Notes: a model not told the origin generated them from the sequence alone. DNA of 64,000 bases from Ferdinandcohnia sp036962685 (GCF_036962685.1 NZ_JBALOP010000055.1:1-64000); one strand, 5' to 3'; counted from the first letter of the stretch, positions 7,914-17,320 are shown. Numbers and translations: made by a program.

Positions 7914-9740
7914 TTGTTAAAGGTGCTCTCGAAAACAGGTTTAACCCTTGCTTTAGCGGGTGGCGTGATGCTTTCTGGATTTCAGTTGAATGAGTCCGCT
8001 ACCAAAGAATCTAGCAATTATGACTTGAGTCTTGCGCATTATGTCGCTGCGACGCCTGAACTAGCCGACAAGGCAAAAGAGCTAGGTTTTGATGTTTCAA
8101 AGGCAGACCCAGCTGAGAAAATCGCAAACCACGGGAAGAAGTTTCAACAGGCTGGTGATAACCATGTTGCCTATAAAACAGCAACGGGAGACATACCTGT
8201 ACTGGTTATTTTAGCGAAGTATAAGGATGGCGATGAACCTTTAGGTGACCTTGAAGGACAGGTGCCAGCAAGTTATTATGAGGACCTCATTTTTAGAGAT
8301 AAATACAATCCATATGAATTAGATTATTTTAAACAATACGATGGTCCTGATGTCCCTAAGAATCGTACCATGCAAAATGCTTATACAGAATCTAGCTATG
8401 GTAAAGTAAATCTTATACATGATGGTGCTGAACTTGTTTGGGTAGAGCTTCCTAAAGGCGCCTCCTATTACCTAGATCAAGAGGGTACATATGCTGAAAA
8501 TGGAAAGTATGTTTTAGGAAACGTAAATGGGGATGCTCATACTGGTGAGTTCGTTCGTGACCTTCTAAAGGCTGCAGATGATCAAATTGATTTCTCCCAA
8601 TATGCTATTGATGGCGAAGTCCCGAATGTATTTGTAGTTCACGAGGGAACAGGAGCTGAGTGGAGTCGCGACCCGGCTCAATTCTGGTCGCATAAATGGA
8701 ATCTATTAAGCGCATTATATTATGGCAAATACTATGAAACTGGTATACCAGCCGATGTTCATGCTGGGATGAGTCAGCCTGAATGGATTAACAGAACGAT
8801 TGCTGAAGACATGACTTATGATGGCGTAGTCGTTAACAATTACAACATCCAACCTGCCATTGGTGGAAATGTGGCAGGATTTAATGCGGGAACTGGTGAA
8901 TATGATAAAGCGTCTGTTACAGGTCCATACCCTGCACAAGTCGGTGTATATGCTCACGAATTTGGTCATGCGTTAGGATTACCTGATTTCTATGATACAG
9001 CGTACAACTCTGAAGGTGCAGGTAACTATTCAATGATGTCAGGTGGATCTTGGATGCGTTATCCTGATGCTTTACAGTACAACGGAAACTCACCTACACA
9101 TTTCGATCCATTTTCTAAAATTTTCTTAGGCTGGGTTAAACCAATTGATGTGACGCCAGAAGATGGTGTTCAAGAAATTACTTTGCCTTCTATCGATAAA
9201 GCGAAAGACAACAACGGTATTGTTAAAATGGAAGTTCCAGGGTCAAACGGCACTGAATATTTCTTATTCGAAAATGTGCAGCAAAGCGGATTTAACCAGG
9301 GCTTAATTCGCCAAGGTGAGGATGCACATGGGTTAGTTGCATGGCATGTTGATGAAAACATCATTAATTTGTACCAAACTGCTGGTGTCCGTCCGAACAA
9401 TGTAGCAAACTGGAAGAATAAGAGATTCCAATACAACCAATCTCAAACAGCTAGTAATGGTATAGTTGTTACACATTATGGGTTATCAGTACTACAAGCA
9501 GATGGCTTGTATGATTTAGAGAAGAATGTGAACCGTGGCGATGCAGGTGATTTCTTCAAGACCGGCGATCAAATCACACCTGTTTCAAGCAATGTCCACA
9601 CTGGTTCCTACTACTTCTGGAAAGGCTATGGTTCTACTCCTGCTGATTCCGGAATCCATGTAACGGATATTGTAGAAAATGAAGATGGTTCTATCACTGC
9701 TACATTCTATTACAGTACGAACGAAGGTAAGAAAAAATAA
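7914..9740 (+). CDS. secreted M6-family metalloprotease (immune inhibitor A-like)
   Basis: About 608 residues. The start is best read as TTG at 7914, ten bases after AAAGGAG; upstream in-frame GTG and TTG codons sit too close to that site. Residues 1-27 form a signal peptide (Lys then a hydrophobic stretch ending near GFQLNE). The zinc motif HEFGHALGLPDFYD begins near residue 348 with two His and a downstream Asp, the M6 form of HExxHxxGxxD. NYSMMSGGSWM follows as the Met-turn region. Immune inhibitor A of the B. cereus group is roughly 200 residues longer; this protein ends after the catalytic and following beta-rich part. It is expected to be an extracellular protease. Single gene with its own terminator. 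Confidence 0.88.
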   Translation: MLKVLSKTGLTLALAGGVMLSGFQLNESATKESSNYDLSLAHYVAATPELADKAKELGFDVSKADPAEKIANHGKKFQQAGDNHVAYKTATGDIPVLVILAKYKDGDEPLGDLEGQVPASYYEDLIFRDKYNPYELDYFKQYDGPDVPKNRTMQNAYTESSYGKVNLIHDGAELVWVELPKGASYYLDQEGTYAENGKYVLGNVNGDAHTGEFVRDLLKAADDQIDFSQYAIDGEVPNVFVVHEGTGAEWSRDPAQFWSHKWNLLSALYYGKYYETGIPADVHAGMSQPEWINRTIAEDMTYDGVVVNNYNIQPAIGGNVAGFNAGTGEYDKASVTGPYPAQVGVYAHEFGHALGLPDFYDTAYNSEGAGNYSMMSGGSWMRYPDALQYNGNSPTHFDPFSKIFLGWVKPIDVTPEDGVQEITLPSIDKAKDNNGIVKMEVPGSNGTEYFLFENVQQSGFNQGLIRQGEDAHGLVAWHVDENIINLYQTAGVRPNNVANWKNKRFQYNQSQTASNGIVVTHYGLSVLQADGLYDLEKNVNRGDAGDFFKTGDQITPVSSNVHTGSYYFWKGYGSTPADSGIHVTDIVENEDGSITATFYYSTNEGKKK

Positions 9741-9747
9741 ACATGAA

Positions 9748-9781
9748 GAAACCTGGGCCAATTTGGCTCAGGTTTCTTTTG
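9748..9781 (+). terminator. rho-independent terminator after M6 protease
   Basis: GAAACCTGGGCCA at 9748-9760 pairs, with small mismatches, with TGGCTCAGGTTTC at 9764-9776. A TTTTG tail follows, 8 bases after the protease stop. Confidence 0.8.
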
Positions 9782-9810
9782 TTAAGGGAAACTGCGGGTA
9801 CGAATTTGAC

Positions 9811-9845
9811 ACGGTGGAACCATGAGAACCGTCCCCCTGGTTCTA
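9811..9845. repeat. dispersed GGAACCAT/ACCGTCCC element, copy 1
   Basis: The stretch holds GGAACCATGAGAACCGTCCC followed by CTGGTTC, so it can fold by GAACC/GGTTC pairing. The core AGAACCGTCCC recurs inverted at 44231-44241, next to another GGAACCAT. It lies at the very end of topB and may double as its 3' hairpin. Confidence 0.5.
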
Positions 9846-12014
9846 CTTATCTAACTTTAGTTTTGCCAATGCATCAGCTAGTGCCGTGTTGATTGGTTCT
9901 TCATTTTGTTGTTTTTTCATGTAGTTCGATACTTCTTTTTTGGATAGTTTTCCTGATTGGTTTTTCTTCCGACGTTCATTGAAGGCAGATAGCTTTTCGC
10001 GATGTCCACATTTACATACGAATAATTGTCCTTCCCCTTCCCCACGCAGTTCCAACTTCTTATGGCAGTTCGGGCAACGAGCGTTTGTTAGTTTGGCGAT
10101 GTTTTTTCGGTGGCCGCACTCACGATCCTGACAGACAAGCATTCTTCCCTTTTTCCCGTTAACTTCGAGCATCAATTTTCCACAGTCCGGACATTTTGTG
10201 CCTGTAATATTGTCATGCTTGAACTTTGAGTCGCTAAATTTGATTTCTGAAACTACTTCTTTAGTGTACTGCTTAATATCTGAGATAAACGCATTTTGCT
10301 TCAATCGACCTTTAGCAATTTGTTCAAGCTTTTGTTCCCACTCAGCTGACAACACTGGAGATTTTAAATCATCTGGAACAAGCTCTAACAGTTGTTTGCC
10401 CTTATTTGTGATGTGGATATCTTGGCCTCTTTTTTCAATTAAAAATGTATTGAATAACTTGTCGATAATATCCGCACGTGTTGCTACCGTGCCTAATCCA
10501 CCAGTTTTCCCAATTGTTTCAATTAAATCCTTGCTTTCTCCAGCCATATATCTTGCCGGATTTTCCATTGCGGAAAGTAAGCTTCCTTCAGTGAATGGCT
10601 TTGGTGGTTGTGTTTCTTTTTCAATTTCCTTAACGGAAATGACATTCAGGCTCATGCCAGGTTGAATTAAAGCTGAAATTTGACCTTCATCCTCATGCTC
10701 ATCAATCGAAGTAATGACTTCTTTCCAGCCTAATGAAGTAACGGTTATTCCTTTTGCAACGAATAATTCCTTGCCGATTTGTGCTTGAACATTCTTTTGC
10801 TCATACGTATATGGGGGAAGAAATACAGCTAAAAATCGTTTTATAATCAAATCATAAATTTTTTCTTCTTTCGCAGATAATGCCTGTAAATTTGGACGCT
10901 CTTCGGTTGGAATTATCGCGTGGTGATCAGTCACCTTGCTGTTATCGACAAATGACTTATTTGTTTTAATCCCATTTTTCAGGATTTTTGCACCAAGCTT
11001 TGCATAGGGCTGCACCATACATCCCTCAATGCGATCCTTTAGTGTATCAATGATATCTGTTGAGAGATATTTTGAATCAGTACGAGGATATGTGACCAAC
11101 TTATGATGTTCATACAGCTTTTGGAGAACATTTAAGGTTTCTTTTGCTGAAAAACCGAACCGTTTATTTGCATCACGTTGAAGCTCTGTTAAATCATAAA
11201 GCTGTGGTGCGTAACTTTTCTTCTGTGATGTTTGCACATCGGTAATTTTCGCTTCCTGCCCCTGAAGAGAACGAACAATTGATGTGGACACATCCTTTTT
11301 AAAAATGCGCTGTTCCTTCGTTTTTTCATGCTGCCACTTGAGGGTTAAGCTGTCTGTTGTTGCTTTAATTTCATAATAAGGTGTGGGTTTAAAATTTTTA
11401 ATTTCTTCCTCACGTTGAGCAATAATCGCTAAGGTTGGAGTCTGTACTCTTCCACACGAGAGCTGCGCATTAAACTTTGTAGTTAGTGCTCTTGTTGCAT
11501 TTATTCCAACCAACCAATCGCTTTCAGCACGTGCTACTGCGGATGAATAGAGATTCTCGTATTCCTTGCCGTCTTTTAGAGTGGCAAAGCCTTGCTTAAT
11601 CGCTTTATCTGTTACGGATGAAATCCATAAACGTTTGATTGGCTTACGGGTATTTGACTTCTCAATAATCCATCTCGCCACAAGTTCACCTTCACGACCT
11701 GCATCTGTCGCGATAATGATTTCATTGACATCCTTACGATGCATTTGTGTTTTAACCGCACTATATTGTTTGCCTGTTTGTTTAATGACAACAAGGCTTA
11801 AAGGATTCGGAATAATCGGTAGGTCCTCTAGCCTCCATGATTTATATTGGTCTCCATATTTTTCAGGGTCTGCTAACGTAACCAGATGGCCTAAAGCCCA
11901 TGTTACGATATATTTATCCCCTTCGAAAAAGCCGTTGCCCTTTTTATGACAGTTTAATACACGGGCAATGTCTCTTCCAACAGAAGGTTTTTCTGCAAGA
12001 ACAAGTGATTTCAT
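9843..12014 (-). CDS. topB: DNA topoisomerase III
   Basis: A 723-residue type IA topoisomerase. The TOPRIM domain contains AEKPSVGRD at 7-15 with the catalytic Glu8, and ATDAGREGE at 102-110 with the metal-binding aspartate. The active-site tyrosine is Tyr309 in TYPRTDSKYLS. SCGRVQTPTL near 186 is also characteristic. The C-terminal part has zinc-ribbon-like segments: CPDCG with CQDREC near 620-650, then CPNC with CKCG near 665-690. It is expected to decatenate replication and recombination intermediates in the cytosol. TTGGAGG precedes the ATG at 12014. Monocistronic with its own extended -10 promoter. The length matches Bacillus TopB. Confidence 0.96.
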   Translation of the reverse strand: MKSLVLAEKPSVGRDIARVLNCHKKGNGFFEGDKYIVTWALGHLVTLADPEKYGDQYKSWRLEDLPIIPNPLSLVVIKQTGKQYSAVKTQMHRKDVNEIIIATDAGREGELVARWIIEKSNTRKPIKRLWISSVTDKAIKQGFATLKDGKEYENLYSSAVARAESDWLVGINATRALTTKFNAQLSCGRVQTPTLAIIAQREEEIKNFKPTPYYEIKATTDSLTLKWQHEKTKEQRIFKKDVSTSIVRSLQGQEAKITDVQTSQKKSYAPQLYDLTELQRDANKRFGFSAKETLNVLQKLYEHHKLVTYPRTDSKYLSTDIIDTLKDRIEGCMVQPYAKLGAKILKNGIKTNKSFVDNSKVTDHHAIIPTEERPNLQALSAKEEKIYDLIIKRFLAVFLPPYTYEQKNVQAQIGKELFVAKGITVTSLGWKEVITSIDEHEDEGQISALIQPGMSLNVISVKEIEKETQPPKPFTEGSLLSAMENPARYMAGESKDLIETIGKTGGLGTVATRADIIDKLFNTFLIEKRGQDIHITNKGKQLLELVPDDLKSPVLSAEWEQKLEQIAKGRLKQNAFISDIKQYTKEVVSEIKFSDSKFKHDNITGTKCPDCGKLMLEVNGKKGRMLVCQDRECGHRKNIAKLTNARCPNCHKKLELRGEGEGQLFVCKCGHREKLSAFNERRKKNQSGKLSKKEVSNYMKKQQNEEPINTALADALAKLKLDK

Positions 12015-12040
12015 TTCAATTCCTCCAATTCACTCTTCCT

Positions 12041-12049
12041 ATTATAACA
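12041..12049 (-). promoter_or_regulatory. extended -10 promoter for topB
   Basis: On the minus strand TGTTATAAT reads as a TGn-TATAAT extended -10 box, 27 bases before the topB start codon. No good -35 is visible at 17 bases, which is usual for extended -10 promoters. Confidence 0.55.
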
Positions 12050-12073
12050 GAATCCAAAATTAAGGCATAAAGA

Positions 12074-12096
12074 AAACCCGGCCGGGTGCCGAGTTT
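12074..12096 (-). terminator. terminator after the histidine kinase gene
   Basis: On the minus strand AAACTCGGC pairs with GCCGGGTTT across a five-base loop, with one mismatch, and TTTTCTTTAT follows. It overlaps the kinase stop codon. Confidence 0.75.
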
Positions 12097-13207
12097 ACTG
12101 TTTATGTACGGGTAGGACGATTTGGAATTCTGTTACATTTAAATTAGATGTACATCCGATCGTGCCACCATGTTTTTCAATAATTTTTTTACATACAAAA
12201 AGTCCAATTCCTGTTCCGAATTCCTTTGTTGTATAAAATGGTTCAAAGATTGTATCCAATGATTCCTTTGGAATTGCAGGACCATTGTTAATGATTGAAA
12301 CAACAATCTGATTATCGATTTGATATCCTTTAATCCAAATGTTTCGATCAAAATCCCTTTGTTTTAACGCATCAATCGAATTCATTAATATATTTAACAA
12401 GACTTGTCTAATTTCATCTTCATTAACGGTTATTAGTATGTTAGATTCAATATCAGTATGAACTTTTACATCACTGTCTAAAATACTCGCATAAATAAAC
12501 TCTGTTATTTCAGTAAATAAATCGAATAACGAAACTTCATTTTCTTTGTTCTCAATTAATTTTTTTTTGGAAACGTGTAAGAACTGCGAAATCTTATAGT
12601 TTAGTTGATTTAATTCATGGCTGATAATATCTAAATATTTGATGTCTGGATTATCATTTCCTATTAATTTCACAAAACCAATGACAGCCGTAAGTGGATT
12701 TCGGAACTCATGAACAAATGTCGATGCCATTTGACCTAAAATTGTTAGGCGCTCTTGGTGACTCTGGTCGATGTATTGGATTTTTTCCTGGAGCTGTTTT
12801 TCTTTCATTTCTGTATATTTGGAAACGGCATGATAGGAAAACAAGTCAAATATTCGATTTACCTCTTCAAAAATAGAGTCCAATTGATCATGATCAATAT
12901 TTGACCTATATATGTATTTTAATATTTCAGTTCTTCCTAGATTTACATTATAGACGAATTCCCCAATATTAATATTCGCCTCAACACGTTCTTCAGCTAG
13001 TTTATAAGCAAATAATTTTAGCTTTTCCTCATCGATTGGATTGAGCAATGAGTTTTTGACCATTTCAAACATTGTTAAACCGTTTAATACTAACTTTTCT
13101 TTATGAACATCAGTTTCTGACATCACGGTCTTTTCTTTCCATGATTTCAAAAAAATTGATAAATTGCTCTCGAGAAAATAAATGAGTTCACCAATTACAG
13201 GATTCAT
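12095..13207 (-). CDS. cytosolic sporulation-type sensor histidine kinase
   Basis: A 370-residue orphan kinase without transmembrane segments. Residues 1-140 form an all-helical sensor domain of the type seen at the N terminus of several Bacillus sporulation kinases. The phosphoacceptor box is FVHEFRNPLTAVIGF near residue 164, with the HE(F/I)RNPL form of KinA-KinE. The ATPase domain follows with an N box (LLNILMNSIDAL), a G1-like INNGPAIP, an F box (FEPFYTTKEFG) and the G2 motif GTGIGLFVCKKI. No response regulator is adjacent, which fits input to the Spo0F phosphorelay, though this is inferred. The start at 13207 follows AAAGGA; a TTG six codons upstream is less likely. Divergent from the cupredoxin gene. 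Confidence 0.85.
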   Translation of the reverse strand: MNPVIGELIYFLESNLSIFLKSWKEKTVMSETDVHKEKLVLNGLTMFEMVKNSLLNPIDEEKLKLFAYKLAEERVEANINIGEFVYNVNLGRTEILKYIYRSNIDHDQLDSIFEEVNRIFDLFSYHAVSKYTEMKEKQLQEKIQYIDQSHQERLTILGQMASTFVHEFRNPLTAVIGFVKLIGNDNPDIKYLDIISHELNQLNYKISQFLHVSKKKLIENKENEVSLFDLFTEITEFIYASILDSDVKVHTDIESNILITVNEDEIRQVLLNILMNSIDALKQRDFDRNIWIKGYQIDNQIVVSIINNGPAIPKESLDTIFEPFYTTKEFGTGIGLFVCKKIIEKHGGTIGCTSNLNVTEFQIVLPVHKQ

Positions 13208-13370
13208 ACGGTCAAGTCCTTTCAAGTCTATCTTTTATGCAAAATCCAAGTTATGTATAGTATTCTACATATTTCGCATAATCCCTTTTTGAATTTTTGA
13301 AAAATTGTAGACAAGTTTTATGGTGGGTCAAGCATACATTATAAGGAGACAAACTATAGGAGGGTTGATT

Positions 13371-13817
13371 ATGAAATTTGTAGTGATTAAAAGGAGTTGG
13401 ATTGTTACCGCTTTTGTTGCTGCAGTGGTACTGGTTGGAGGTTGGTTGTGGCTACAGCCAGAAATCATTCCTACGATTGCCCCACAGGCTGCTAAAAACG
13501 ATGTTGTGATACATATTACAACAGGTGAACTAAAATCAAAAACAGATGATGGCAGAGAAATCGAGTCCTACTTCTGGAATCCAGGAACTGTCTATGTTCC
13601 TCAAGGCAAGGAAGTTACCTTCAATATTTACGGTGTAAATGGTAAAGAGCATTCCTTCTATATCGAGGGCACAGATATTAAAGGTACAGTCAGAAAAGGA
13701 GAAGAAATCACGGTCAAAGCGAACTTTAAGGAAGAAGGCATGTACCGTATCATTTGTTTAAATCACTCTGACAAAAATAATAACGGTCCGATGATTGGTT
13801 ATATTGTTGTCGACTAA
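13371..13817 (+). CDS. membrane-anchored cupredoxin-domain protein
   Basis: A 148-residue protein. Residues 8-30 form an N-terminal membrane anchor (SWIVTAFVAAVVLVGGWLWL), and the rest is an extracytoplasmic Greek-key domain. Candidate copper ligands are in order: His in GKEHSFYI, Cys and His in RIICLNHSD, and Met in NGPMIGYI, which is a cupredoxin or half CuA-like set. The architecture resembles cytochrome c oxidase subunit II fragments and other copper-binding electron carriers, so a role in electron transfer or copper handling is likely, not proven. AGGAGGG precedes the ATG at 13371; longer reading frames upstream lack a site. Single gene. Confidence 0.78.
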   Translation: MKFVVIKRSWIVTAFVAAVVLVGGWLWLQPEIIPTIAPQAAKNDVVIHITTGELKSKTDDGREIESYFWNPGTVYVPQGKEVTFNIYGVNGKEHSFYIEGTDIKGTVRKGEEITVKANFKEEGMYRIICLNHSDKNNNGPMIGYIVVD

Positions 13818-13854
13818 CAAAAAAAGTGTAAGGTGCCTGGAACTAGACAATAAG

Positions 13855-13884
13855 AAAAACAGGAGAGTCGCCTCTCCTGTTTTT
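13855..13884. terminator. bidirectional terminator
   Basis: AAAAACAGGAGAG pairs perfectly with CTCTCCTGTTTTT around a four-base loop. T runs occur on both strands, so it serves the cupredoxin gene and the convergent gene ending at 13883. Confidence 0.9.
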
Positions 13885-14281
13885 ATCTTTTTCGCACCGT
13901 AATTGCATTGGTCGTTTTCTTTACAATACAGTCCTCGATATCTGCTTGTCCAAGCAGACCAAGGGTAATCGCAGCTTCAATTCTTTGTGGATCAGGCTGC
14001 TTAATGATTTGGATGCAATCAACGAGATTTAATTCTTCTAATTTCTTTACCGTTTTCTCGTCATGGTAGCTTTCTGAAGTCCTGATTTGTCGTTGTATCT
14101 TGTAATCTCCTACGACCGATTCTCCTTTCTCATGTTTTCCGACAGTTTCATCAAAATAAACATTAAGAACCTTCTTCATTTCTTTTAATTCTTTTTCAAT
14201 TTCCTTCGCCTTTTCACTTAATGTGAAGTACTTTGATATAAGCTCCTCTGGAAGCTGCGTAAAATGCTTGGAATCCTGCAT
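13883..14281 (-). CDS. conserved hypothetical protein with coiled-coil segment
   Basis: About 132 residues and not recognised. Residues 15-45 form a heptad-like charged helix (SEKAKEIEKELKEMKKVLNVYF). A central strand region (GDYKIQRQIRTS) and a C-terminal segment with DPQRIEAAITLGLLGQADIEDC and VKKTTNAITVRKR follow. No signal peptide or membrane segment is seen. The ATG at 14281 has AGGGG eight bases upstream; an ATG two codons before is also possible. It lies just downstream of yojO on the same strand with about 90 bases and a terminator between, so it is probably a separate unit. Confidence 0.65.
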   Translation of the reverse strand: MQDSKHFTQLPEELISKYFTLSEKAKEIEKELKEMKKVLNVYFDETVGKHEKGESVVGDYKIQRQIRTSESYHDEKTVKKLEELNLVDCIQIIKQPDPQRIEAAITLGLLGQADIEDCIVKKTTNAITVRKR

Positions 14282-14348
14282 ATTCATCACCCCTAATACC
14301 TTGATACTTCATCATATGAATGGGGTGGTAATAAAATTCTATTACTTA

Positions 14349-14376
14349 AAAAATCCAGCTATAAACAGCTGGATTT
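14349..14376 (-). terminator. terminator after yojO
   Basis: AAATCCAGCT at 14351-14360 pairs with AGCTGGATTT at 14367-14376. On the minus strand the stem ends in TTTTTTAAG, directly after the yojO stop. Confidence 0.8.
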
Positions 14377-16291
14377 AAATACTTTTATACAACAACTTTT
14401 TCAGTAATGGGAATAAAACATCTGGCAATTGATCGATGTTTGGTACTAGAATGCTGTATTTTCCGTAAATATTTTGGATTGTTGTTTGCTGGCCTTCATC
14501 AATTTCGCCATTAGATAAGAAGACATTAATAACCTCAATCCCGTGTTTTCTGGCTTTAAGAACAGCTTCATGAGTATCGATGATTCCATTTTGCTCATAA
14601 TCAAATGCCGCTGGCTCGCCATCAGAGAAGACGAGTAAGAATTTCTGTTTTTCAGTCCGCTGTAATAACTTTTTCGTTTGCAAGCGTATCGAAAAACCAT
14701 CACGATTGTCTTCCTCCGGCTCAAGTTGCATGATTTCCGCACCATAGCTTCGTTTCAGACTAGAATCAAAATCAATCACTGTTTGCATGTAATTCGGCTG
14801 TTTCTTGCTATCTGCATCATTCGTGTCTTCCCAAAAACCTGTTACATCATGTGGAACCTGAACAGATTTTAACGCTTCATGAAATAGTGCAATACCAAGC
14901 TTTGTTTGGTCCATTTTATCGTACATCGAAGCTGAGCAATCGACTAATAACGAAAATACAGCATCAATTTGATGGGATGGCTGTTCTTTTTTATAAAATA
15001 ATCTTGGATTATCATCTGTAAAAATACGAATGAGCTTTTTATTTAATCGTCCAAAATGTAAGTCACCTCTTGGAAGATTCTTTTTATGCTCCAATGTTTT
15101 TAAAATCATTTGCTTCAGTTTCTTCTGATATGGAGCAATAATAGCCTTGTTTTTTTCGTATTGAATAACCTCATCGTCTGAAGGTTTTCGTGCTTTTTTA
15201 AAGACTGGGTAAGCAAACCGATTTTCTTTTCCAAATTCGGTTTCTGATGATCCTTCTTTCTCTGAATGGATCATCTCCATGGCCTCAAGTTGGGAATAAT
15301 CATTGTTTTTGCTTTTTTGAGACGAGCCCTGGGCAATTCCTAATGCTTGGTCACCCTCTTCTCCTTCTCTTGCCCCTTGACCCATAAGATTCGTTCGGGA
15401 GCCTTGTTCTAAGTCAAATTGTAAGAAGCTTTTTGTTGGTGTGCTTGTTTCTCGATGCCAAGTTTCGAACTTCTCCTCATGGATATCCTCGTCGCCTTTT
15501 TTCACATCATCAAGCACATCATTGTTTTTCAGCTTATCCTTGCGTTTTAAGTCATCGATTGTCAACCCGTCTTCAAGAGCTTCATAATCAAGCTCTGGTA
15601 AATGAAAATAGGTGTTCAACATATCCTCGTCCACGACATCCTCTAACACATCGATGATTTCTTCACAAATCTTAAAGATGTCTTTCGTTGATTTAGAATC
15701 ATAGACTTTCGCAATTTGGCTTCGCAAAAACGGAATGACAAGATCTATTTTATCTTGAATCGACGGAATCACCTCGAGTGGAGATTGGGCTGTTAAAAGT
15801 AAAAATAGTGCATTAAAAAGAGCATCTGTTGGAACACTTTTGACCGTATTGACATGGAGCTGATCCTCATAATACGTACGATAAATTCTTCTTCTTTGGG
15901 AAAACGATTTTCGTGTACCAGGACGTTCTTTTATACAAAGCTCTTCTAGACGGAAATCTTCAAACAGCATGAATAGTTGTTTCGCAAAGCTCGGTAGCTT
16001 GCTTTTTCTACAGAATTTTAAATACTGGTCTATTACCTTAAAATCCGTGTATTTCATACTTCCTATTGTACGTAAAAAGACATCACTTAATAATCCATTT
16101 CGTTTGTCGCTATCTGGGCGATTGTCCCAAAAATGGCTGATGATCACTTTTTGTCGAATCGGGTCAAGATATGATTTATAGCCTAACTCCATTTCGAGTT
16201 CAGGATTTTTTGAGATCGTTTTAGCAAGGTCGGATAATTCCATGAATAAAAAGGAGTCGACCTTTTTATCATTAAATTGAATAAATCTCAT
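14375..16291 (-). CDS. yojO: VWA-domain protein of the CobT/NorD type (YojO)
   Basis: A 638-residue cytosolic protein, the same length I recall for B. subtilis YojO. The N-terminal two thirds are helical and very charged, with an acidic, low-complexity middle around 260-350. The C-terminal quarter is a von Willebrand A domain with MIDAS residues in LLVDCSASMYDK near 445 and FLLVFSDGEP near 555. VWA proteins of this type act with MoxR-family AAA+ ATPases to activate or remodel target enzymes, and here the ATPase gene is directly upstream. The ATG at 16291 has GAGGTTTTTAAA before it. The target is unknown; homology to nitric oxide reductase activators does not imply denitrification. Confidence 0.88.
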   Translation of the reverse strand: MRFIQFNDKKVDSFLFMELSDLAKTISKNPELEMELGYKSYLDPIRQKVIISHFWDNRPDSDKRNGLLSDVFLRTIGSMKYTDFKVIDQYLKFCRKSKLPSFAKQLFMLFEDFRLEELCIKERPGTRKSFSQRRRIYRTYYEDQLHVNTVKSVPTDALFNALFLLLTAQSPLEVIPSIQDKIDLVIPFLRSQIAKVYDSKSTKDIFKICEEIIDVLEDVVDEDMLNTYFHLPELDYEALEDGLTIDDLKRKDKLKNNDVLDDVKKGDEDIHEEKFETWHRETSTPTKSFLQFDLEQGSRTNLMGQGAREGEEGDQALGIAQGSSQKSKNNDYSQLEAMEMIHSEKEGSSETEFGKENRFAYPVFKKARKPSDDEVIQYEKNKAIIAPYQKKLKQMILKTLEHKKNLPRGDLHFGRLNKKLIRIFTDDNPRLFYKKEQPSHQIDAVFSLLVDCSASMYDKMDQTKLGIALFHEALKSVQVPHDVTGFWEDTNDADSKKQPNYMQTVIDFDSSLKRSYGAEIMQLEPEEDNRDGFSIRLQTKKLLQRTEKQKFLLVFSDGEPAAFDYEQNGIIDTHEAVLKARKHGIEVINVFLSNGEIDEGQQTTIQNIYGKYSILVPNIDQLPDVLFPLLKKLLYKSI

Positions 16292-16301
16292 TTTAAAAAC
16301 C

Positions 16302-17186
16302 TCACTCAAACAAAGTTTCTGCTATATTTTTAACGGCTGCTTTCTCACGGTCATCCTCAAGTTTTTCAGTAATTCCACGCTCTATTGCCCGTAATGGCGG
16401 CATATACATTGCTAAATCACAAGTATCAATTAATGCACGAATGGACGCTGCCTCTTCAGATAGCATGCCACCACGAACCTGAGTGATTAAATCAGATGAT
16501 AAGGAGACAAATTTATTGATTAAATTTTCATCCTGTAAGGCCGTCTGTGTTTGAAGAACTTCCTTTAGTGTATCTCCTTGAATATATGGAACGTCAATGA
16601 CTACAAAGCGGTTTTTCAATGCTTCGTTTAAAGGTACAGTACCAACATAACCTTCATTGATTGCAGCTATGACACCAAAGCCATTTTCGGCACGAACTAC
16701 TTCTGCAGTAAACGGATTGGTAATCATTTTTCGATAATCAAGCACACCGTTTAAAATTGGCAGAGTTTCTGGTTTTGCCATATTGATTTCATCAATGTAA
16801 AGGAGATACCCTTTTTTCATAGCGTTGATTACAGGACCTGATACAAATTCAATTTTCATTTTTCCGTCATGCTCTTGAATCGTTTTATAGCCAAGTAAGG
16901 CTTCTGCATCCAGGTCGACAGAACAGTTGATACTAAACATTGGTTGCTGAAATATATGAGAAATCGTTTCGGCAAGCTTTGTTTTACCTGAACCTGTTGG
17001 CCCCTTTAAGAGCACATTTTTCCCGATGCTTAGGGCAATGATTGCATCACGAATAATATTGATATCTGAAGGTGTATATCCCCCTTTGCCAATTAAGAGT
17101 TCATCACCGGTAACCCGGTTCATTCTATTTGAAATTTCGGTTTGAATATTTGTCGGTAACTTCAAATCTTCTAGTTGAATTGTCAT
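16302..17186 (-). CDS. yojN: MoxR-family AAA+ ATPase (YojN)
   Basis: A 294-residue AAA+ protein. Walker A is GPTGSGKTKLAE near residue 60. Walker B is LLYIDEINMAKPETLP near 130, with the MoxR-type asparagine-methionine after the acidic pair. Sensor 1 lies near GVIAAINEGYVG and an arginine finger-like ALKNRFVVIDVP near 185. MoxR ATPases work as chaperones with a VWA partner, which is encoded next (yojO, about 10 bases away), so the two form an operon. The start at 17186 overlaps a weak GAGAGG site. No target operon is visible nearby. Confidence 0.9.
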   Translation of the reverse strand: MTIQLEDLKLPTNIQTEISNRMNRVTGDELLIGKGGYTPSDINIIRDAIIALSIGKNVLLKGPTGSGKTKLAETISHIFQQPMFSINCSVDLDAEALLGYKTIQEHDGKMKIEFVSGPVINAMKKGYLLYIDEINMAKPETLPILNGVLDYRKMITNPFTAEVVRAENGFGVIAAINEGYVGTVPLNEALKNRFVVIDVPYIQGDTLKEVLQTQTALQDENLINKFVSLSSDLITQVRGGMLSEEAASIRALIDTCDLAMYMPPLRAIERGITEKLEDDREKAAVKNIAETLFE

Positions 17187-17284
17187 GTAGCATCAAATCC
17201 TCTCATACATATCTTTATACCATCACGTATTTTACCGAAGTTTGTTGTGAGTAGCAATAAATTCAGCTTAGAATTCAAGTATTT

Positions 17285-17314
17285 ATGACATTTTTGGTGA
17301 AGGTATGGTATGAT
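17285..17314 (+). promoter_or_regulatory. promoter of the antisense antitoxin RNA
   Basis: ATGACA (17285-17290) and TATGAT (17309-17314) match sigma-A -35 and -10 boxes at five of six positions each, with an 18-base spacer. Transcription would begin near 17321 and run into the antisense RNA. Confidence 0.6.
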
Positions 17315-17320
17315 AATTAT

